From NCBI GenBank assembly GCA_008080835.1, contig VMDK01000128.1, positions 1-36,097 of the forward strand: DNA of 36,097 nucleotides. The letters are read 5' to 3'. Positions 32,017-36,097 of this stretch are shown in pieces. The stretch is from Sphingobacteriia bacterium (GTDB taxonomy: Bacteria; Bacteroidota; Bacteroidia; NS11-12g; UBA9320). Below the pieces are notes generated by a model. It did no database searches. It was not told the DNA's origin and saw only the letters and a program-made list of their open reading frames with translations. The position numbers and the translations under genes were made by a program. Each line of letters opens with the position of its first letter. The first letter of the stretch is position 1.

Positions 32017-32619
32017 CTATTGAACACGGAACGAAAGTCCACCGCTTACCAGTGGCCCTCCCAATGCAAAAGCTACGTTTAATCCAATATTGTCGTTGAA
32101 GTAGAATCTGGAACCCAAAGCAAGCTTCGCTGCGATCTTTCCGGTTGGAAGTTCCAATCCACCTAAAGCGTCTTCATCCGTAGATTCGAATGTGTAGTTG
32201 ACATTTTTGAACCCGGCACCTATACCGAGATATAGATCTGCAACATCGCTATCGAGGAAGTGAAAATTAAATGTTGGAAGTATTCTCAATTTGTTGTGCT
32301 TCCATGTATCAATGTAATCATCTCCACCGAAGGTATAATCATAAACTCGCTTTCCGCTGGCGAAAGTGATCTCGAGTCCAATACCGAATTTATCGGCGAT
32401 CATGTACTCTCCACGCGCTCCGATAGGAAGCATCCCGGTCACTTCTTCATTTCCTTCACCGGTAAGATCAACATCTCCACCAACAAAGGCTTTTGAGAAG
32501 TTCGGACCACCTGCAATGATGTCAAAAATGAAGTCGCCTTCTGAGTAAGTTTGAGCATTTGAAGTCAGACTGAATGTAAACAAACTGACTACTAACAAAA
32601 AGGGTTTAAAGTTTTTCAT
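32017..32619 (-). CDS. Small outer-membrane beta-barrel protein
   Basis: 200 residues. A signal peptide (about 1-22, SLTSNAQ) precedes about eight amphipathic strands (GARGEYMIADKFGIGLEITF, LRILPTFNFHFL, DLYLGIGAGFKNVNYTF, KLALGSRFYFNDNIGLNVAFAL, SGGLSFRV), the layout of OmpX/OmpA-N-type 8-strand barrels (Pfam beta-barrel 2 type). There is no OmpA C-terminal domain. It is transcribed alone, with a strong terminator at 31930-31956. Function unknown. Confidence 0.78.
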   Translation of the reverse strand: MKNFKPFLLVVSLFTFSLTSNAQTYSEGDFIFDIIAGGPNFSKAFVGGDVDLTGEGNEEVTGMLPIGARGEYMIADKFGIGLEITFASGKRVYDYTFGGDDYIDTWKHNKLRILPTFNFHFLDSDVADLYLGIGAGFKNVNYTFESTDEDALGGLELPTGKIAAKLALGSRFYFNDNIGLNVAFALGGPLVSGGLSFRVQ

Positions 32620-32740
32620 AATGGTTTTGTTTCCTCAATAATAGCGTTTTCAGAATAAAACCATCCTCCAGTCGTGAAACGATGCATTAATTACCTGTTA
32701 AGTCGGTGAGAAAGACGAATTCCCCGGAATGGAAAATTGC

Positions 32741-33697
32741 TTAGATCTTCTCGAAACTTATCGTCGGATACCCCTTATCACCACTGCTGTTGTAGAAGCC
32801 GGTGAACTTGAATTTATATATGAACCCTTCGGAGTCTCGCAACACATAGCTCTGGTCATCCAACACGACATAGGTCCCTTCACCAAATGAAAAATACTTC
32901 CAATCGTACCCGATCACATCGGCTGTGATTTCAAATGAAGACTCCTTGACCACATCGCCGGAGATCTCTTCATAGGTGAGATCATATTCTCTGTATGCCT
33001 CTGTTTCGAAAGGGTTGATCAACGTGCCAAGCACCAGGTACGGGAACTCTTCCTCCTCGAAGTAGAATACGTATTGTGTGAACCAAAGATCGTAGTCCTT
33101 CTTAGGTGGCTCAATACTGACTTTTTCATCGTTGAGTATGGAAAAATGAACGTGATTGTAAGTCTCGTCTATCGAGAGATTGGCCTGCTTCACCTCCGTT
33201 GAGCCTAGAGTCGCATAGTACAGTTTCCATCTGTCATCGATCTTTTCAACGCGCACCTTTACAAATCCTAAATGTTCAAAGTCGTTGTCCAAGCCAAGAT
33301 CGACCAAATAAACGATCCCACTATCCCAATGCCTCATGGCTGTGCTGTCGGGCTGTCCATTGGACCAGTCCCATTTGAACAATGACCCCGCCGTGTCCAA
33401 TAGCTGACCAACGTCCTTGGCATCGGTTTCTGCCGCTTTCATGTTCCGTCCGGAATTCAGGGTAACATATGGAGTCTCCGCAGAACAACTGAATGCCAGA
33501 TCCCAGTCCAGTCTTGAATTGGCTTTGACGACCGTGTTGGCACCCAGATCGAGATACAACTGCTGCTCGTAATTCTCTCCGAGTTTCAAGAGGTTTTCCT
33601 GACTGTCTCCACGAGGGAAAGGTTCTACCGGCTCCTCTTCCATGAAACACGAACTGAACAACAAGATCATCGATATGAATGGGAGTGCCTGCTTCAT
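32741..33697 (-). CDS. HmuY family lipoprotein (probable heme-binding)
   Basis: 318 residues. The lipobox LFSSC places the lipidated cysteine at 17, so it is an outer-membrane or surface lipoprotein. HmuY-like features are LDWDLAFSC, VKVRVEKIDDRWKLYYATLGST, YDLWFTQYVFYF and the C-terminal SYVLRDSEGFIYKFKFTGFYNSSGDKGYPTISFEKI. In Porphyromonas HmuY takes heme from host proteins and passes it to the TonB receptor HmuR. Here the TonB receptor stop and this start overlap by 1 nt (TAATG), so they are translationally coupled. It is longer than P. gingivalis HmuY. Heme ligands (His or Met) cannot be assigned by eye. Confidence 0.82.
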   Translation of the reverse strand: MKQALPFISMILLFSSCFMEEEPVEPFPRGDSQENLLKLGENYEQQLYLDLGANTVVKANSRLDWDLAFSCSAETPYVTLNSGRNMKAAETDAKDVGQLLDTAGSLFKWDWSNGQPDSTAMRHWDSGIVYLVDLGLDNDFEHLGFVKVRVEKIDDRWKLYYATLGSTEVKQANLSIDETYNHVHFSILNDEKVSIEPPKKDYDLWFTQYVFYFEEEEFPYLVLGTLINPFETEAYREYDLTYEEISGDVVKESSFEITADVIGYDWKYFSFGEGTYVVLDDQSYVLRDSEGFIYKFKFTGFYNSSGDKGYPTISFEKI

Positions 33698-35916
33698 TAT
33701 TTTCCTTTTATCTTGTATTCCATGCGGACGAAATATCCGCGTCCGGTCCCTACAGGTAATGCCACATCAGAAGATCCATGGGCACCGCCCGATGCAGTGA
33801 TGCTCTGAATATTTCCCACATTCAGGAGGTTTTTTACACCGACATTCATTTTCAAATGTCCTTTGAAGAAATATCGGCTCCACTGAATGTCAAGAAATGC
33901 ATAATCCCGAGTTTCTCGCTCGGTAACTTCTGCACTTTCGGCATCGATGAGGTAGATGCGCTGCCTGCCATTGTACTTCATCGAAGCGCTCAATACATTT
34001 CCACGGAAATTCTGGATGATCCCAGCATTGAACTCCGTATACCCAAAGTAACCATTGCCCACTGTATTGATCCCGTTATTGATCGCTGTATACCCGAATC
34101 CGGTATTGATCCTCGTCTTCTCGTTGAGGAAATTTAAGTTCACCCGTCCACCGAAACTCTTGAATTCGTCTATGTTCACGTAGGTGTATAGGTCGCTCGT
34201 AATGTTGGCCAGATTGATCTTGTCGGTAATATGATTGTAGAATGCAGTAACCGACGGCTTCAGGAACGATTTCTCCTTCTTTTTGAGCTTTCTCAATCCG
34301 CTTACGGAGAACGTCAGGTTGTTGGACGTTTCAGCCTTCAACTCGGGGTTCCCTTGTAAGTTGTGATTCACATCCACGAAGAAGATATACAATTCCTTCA
34401 GGTCCGGAGCACGGAAACCCTGACTCCAACTTCCCCGAATCGTGTACTTGCCCATTTTGTATTTGGCAGCGACCATAGGAACGATCGGAGCTTTGTAACT
34501 GCTGTTCCAAGCTGCGCGGAATCCCGGTTTCACAGTAAGTTTGGTTGTGGCTTTGAATTCGGCAGAACCGAATAATGCGAGATCCGTGATCGATTTTTCC
34601 CCGCCTTCAATACGCAAACCACTGCCCCACTCCGTCCCGGCATCATACCCCAATTGATAATTCAAACGGGTATGTAGAGTACTGAACGAATACGTTGACC
34701 GCGAGCGCAATGAACGGAATATGGTGGTATCGTTGGCACCATCTCTGGTCACCGGTTCAGACTCCAGCTCTACCAGATCCTTGAAAAATGTATTGCGATC
34801 CCTGCGATAATGGTTGTACGCAATGAAGCCCTGAACGAATCGCTTCTTCGATACCTCTCCGGAGAACTGCAAATGCTGATCAAATCGTTGCGTTCGAAAT
34901 TCTTCGTCGAAGGCCGTTTCCAAATAAGGCTTCAACGGACGACCGCGATTCAAAAGGAATTCGTTGAAATATTCACTCTTGTAAAACCACTTGAACTTCT
35001 TCCCCGTATAGGCCCAGGTCGCCCTGCCGAAGTACTGTTCTTTGGGTTTCCATAGATCCCAGCGCATGGTATCATTGGGCGTCCATCCTTCAAAGAAATT
35101 CCTTCCTCCGGACAGTCGGATATTGTTCTTTCCAAAGGACTTACCCATGCGAACGTTCACATTGTAGCGGCCAATGGATTCCCAATAGGCATCTACGCCA
35201 CCCGGGTCCGTTCCCTTGCCTTTTTTGGTGATGATGTTGATCACACCGGCCAGAGCATTGGTCCCGTAGTTGGTACTCACCGGTCCTTCGATCACTTCGA
35301 TGCGTTCCACATCGTTCATGTTGATCTGGGAGAGATCGATGTTTCCATCGAGCCGGCCGATCACCGGTACGCCGTCGATCAGGATCTTGACGTTCTGTCC
35401 GGAGATCCCCATCAGACTCATGGCACTCCCGGTGCTGTTGTCCTGTCGCACCTGAACGTTCATTCGGTGCATCACGGCCTCGCGCAGATTGAACGCGGAG
35501 CGCATATCGAGTGTCTTGGCATCGATGATCTCGATGCGTTCTACTGCACGTCGTGCGGATTGGCATTCGTATTGGGTGGTGACAACCACATCGTGCAGTA
35601 CTTCATCTTCCTTTTTTAAACGGATGATCGTGGGCAATTCCGAGGGGTCGGATATACCCAGTTCAAAAGTCTGAAAGCCAACACTGCTGATCTCCATGCG
35701 GGTCATCCCCACTTGTTGTTTCTCACTTATTCGGACACGCCCGTTGTCGTCCGTCAACAGCATGACATCCGACGCGGACTTTCGTCTGAGGAGAACTTCT
35801 GCGTAGGCTACATCGGATCCGTCCTCCGCGGTTTCTACGCGAATAGTTAGACCCTGTGCCCAAATAGCAGAGACCGACAACAGAGAGATGAGCAGATAAG
35901 AAGTGAAGTACCGCAC
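33697..35916 (-). CDS. TonB-dependent outer-membrane receptor (HmuR-like)
   Basis: 739 residues if started at the GTG at 35916, which follows the preceding stop by 16 nt and gives a compact signal peptide (RYFTSYLLISLLSVSAIWAQ). The ATG at 35970 overlaps the upstream gene by 38 nt and gives a long polar n-region. Domains: a carboxypeptidase-regulatory-like domain (about 25-105), a plug (DVVVTTQYECQSARRAVERIEIIDA through QNVKILIDGVPVIG, INMNDVERIEVIEGPVSTNYGTNALAGVINIITKKG) and a 22-strand barrel to the end. Coupling to the HmuY gene suggests heme as substrate; other siderophore-like ligands are possible. Confidence 0.88.
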   Translation of the reverse strand: MRYFTSYLLISLLSVSAIWAQGLTIRVETAEDGSDVAYAEVLLRRKSASDVMLLTDDNGRVRISEKQQVGMTRMEISSVGFQTFELGISDPSELPTIIRLKKEDEVLHDVVVTTQYECQSARRAVERIEIIDAKTLDMRSAFNLREAVMHRMNVQVRQDNSTGSAMSLMGISGQNVKILIDGVPVIGRLDGNIDLSQINMNDVERIEVIEGPVSTNYGTNALAGVINIITKKGKGTDPGGVDAYWESIGRYNVNVRMGKSFGKNNIRLSGGRNFFEGWTPNDTMRWDLWKPKEQYFGRATWAYTGKKFKWFYKSEYFNEFLLNRGRPLKPYLETAFDEEFRTQRFDQHLQFSGEVSKKRFVQGFIAYNHYRRDRNTFFKDLVELESEPVTRDGANDTTIFRSLRSRSTYSFSTLHTRLNYQLGYDAGTEWGSGLRIEGGEKSITDLALFGSAEFKATTKLTVKPGFRAAWNSSYKAPIVPMVAAKYKMGKYTIRGSWSQGFRAPDLKELYIFFVDVNHNLQGNPELKAETSNNLTFSVSGLRKLKKKEKSFLKPSVTAFYNHITDKINLANITSDLYTYVNIDEFKSFGGRVNLNFLNEKTRINTGFGYTAINNGINTVGNGYFGYTEFNAGIIQNFRGNVLSASMKYNGRQRIYLIDAESAEVTERETRDYAFLDIQWSRYFFKGHLKMNVGVKNLLNVGNIQSITASGGAHGSSDVALPVGTGRGYFVRMEYKIKGK

Positions 35917-35932
35917 TTCGGTGATCTGATGT

Positions 35933-36097
35933 CTAGTTTTTAACGATCCGTTCGATGAACGTACCTGCATCTGTTCGCACAGCTACGAGATAGGTTCCTG
36001 CCCCGAATTCGCTGATATCGTATGATGAACCGGCATCATTCCAGCTCTTGAGCACGCGTCCTTGAACGTCAACGAGTTGAACTTGAGCTACGCCGTT
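35933..36097 (-). CDS. C-terminal end of a T9SS type A cargo protein (5' part outside the window)
   Basis: An open frame enters from the right edge and ends at TAG 35933-35935, giving 54 residues: VQLVDVQGRVLKSW, then ISEFGAGTYLVAVRT and TFIERIVKN at the end. This is the final beta-sandwich part of a type A T9SS sorting domain. It lies 16 nt upstream of the GTG start of the TonB receptor and is probably in the same operon with HmuY. The nature of the cargo cannot be known from here. Confidence 0.8.
   Translation of the reverse strand, partial: NGVAQVQLVDVQGRVLKSWNDAGSSYDISEFGAGTYLVAVRTDAGTFIERIVKN

Overview
The window looks like chromosomal DNA of a Bacteroidota bacterium, probably of the Flavobacteriia or a close relative, at moderate GC. 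The evidence is several secreted proteins with type IX secretion (T9SS) C-terminal sorting domains, a PorZ-like T9SS protein, a HmuY/TonB-receptor pair, promoters of the Bacteroidota form TTTG-N19-TAnnTTTG, and an almost complete lack of Shine-Dalgarno (SD) sequences. Nearly all of it is densely packed ordinary genes. There is no prophage, insertion sequence or CRISPR array. The one accessory-looking stretch is a mosaic of palindromes at about 9.6-10.2 kb.

Left edge to 3.2 kb (minus strand): a translation block of rpsU, xerC, hpf and four tRNA genes in the order Thr(UGU)-Tyr(GUA)-Gly(UCC)-Thr(GGU), the last cut by the window edge. A tuf gene is expected just outside. An acyl-CoA dehydrogenase lies upstream. 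From 3.3 to 5.2 kb there is a YkuD-type L,D-transpeptidase-like protein and a T9SS-sorted protein. From 5.27 to 8.66 kb on the plus strand an overlapping chain reads small secreted protein, rsmI, lnt, lipB. The lipA gene converges on lipB with overlapping 3' ends.

From 9.56 to 10.2 kb a gene-free stretch carries at least eight palindromic or inverted-repeat elements. From 10.2 to 15.3 kb (minus strand) a five-gene envelope operon encodes a LolA-like periplasmic protein, two FtsX-type permeases, a LolD/MacB-type ATPase and an outer-membrane beta-barrel. This set could form a complete trans-envelope lipid or lipoprotein export route. It is followed by a phosphodiester glycosidase and an M48 lipoprotein protease, then a plus-strand M20 dipeptidase and a CNNM/CBS/CorC membrane protein.

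From 19.8 to 26.4 kb (minus strand): an acidic protein of unknown function, a GT2 glycosyltransferase, a Wzi-like outer-membrane protein, acylphosphatase, recO and porZ. From 26.7 to 28.6 kb, ppk2 and a diacylglycerol-kinase-like lipid kinase are divergent. From 28.6 to 36.1 kb (minus strand): a DUF1501 protein (Tat-like signal plus T9SS sorting domain) with a DUF1800 partner lacking a signal sequence, an outer-membrane barrel with a clear terminator, a HmuY-like lipoprotein with a TonB-dependent receptor (probable heme uptake), and at the right edge the C-terminal end of another T9SS cargo protein.

The most notable observations are: the palindrome mosaic; the LolA-like/FtsX/barrel operon; exact TAnnTTTG boxes exactly 6 nt before the ATG of recO, porZ and ppk2, which predict leaderless mRNAs; an SD in front of rpsU; and a perfect, well-spaced SD in front of a 34-codon ORF that overlaps the start of a T9SS cargo gene.
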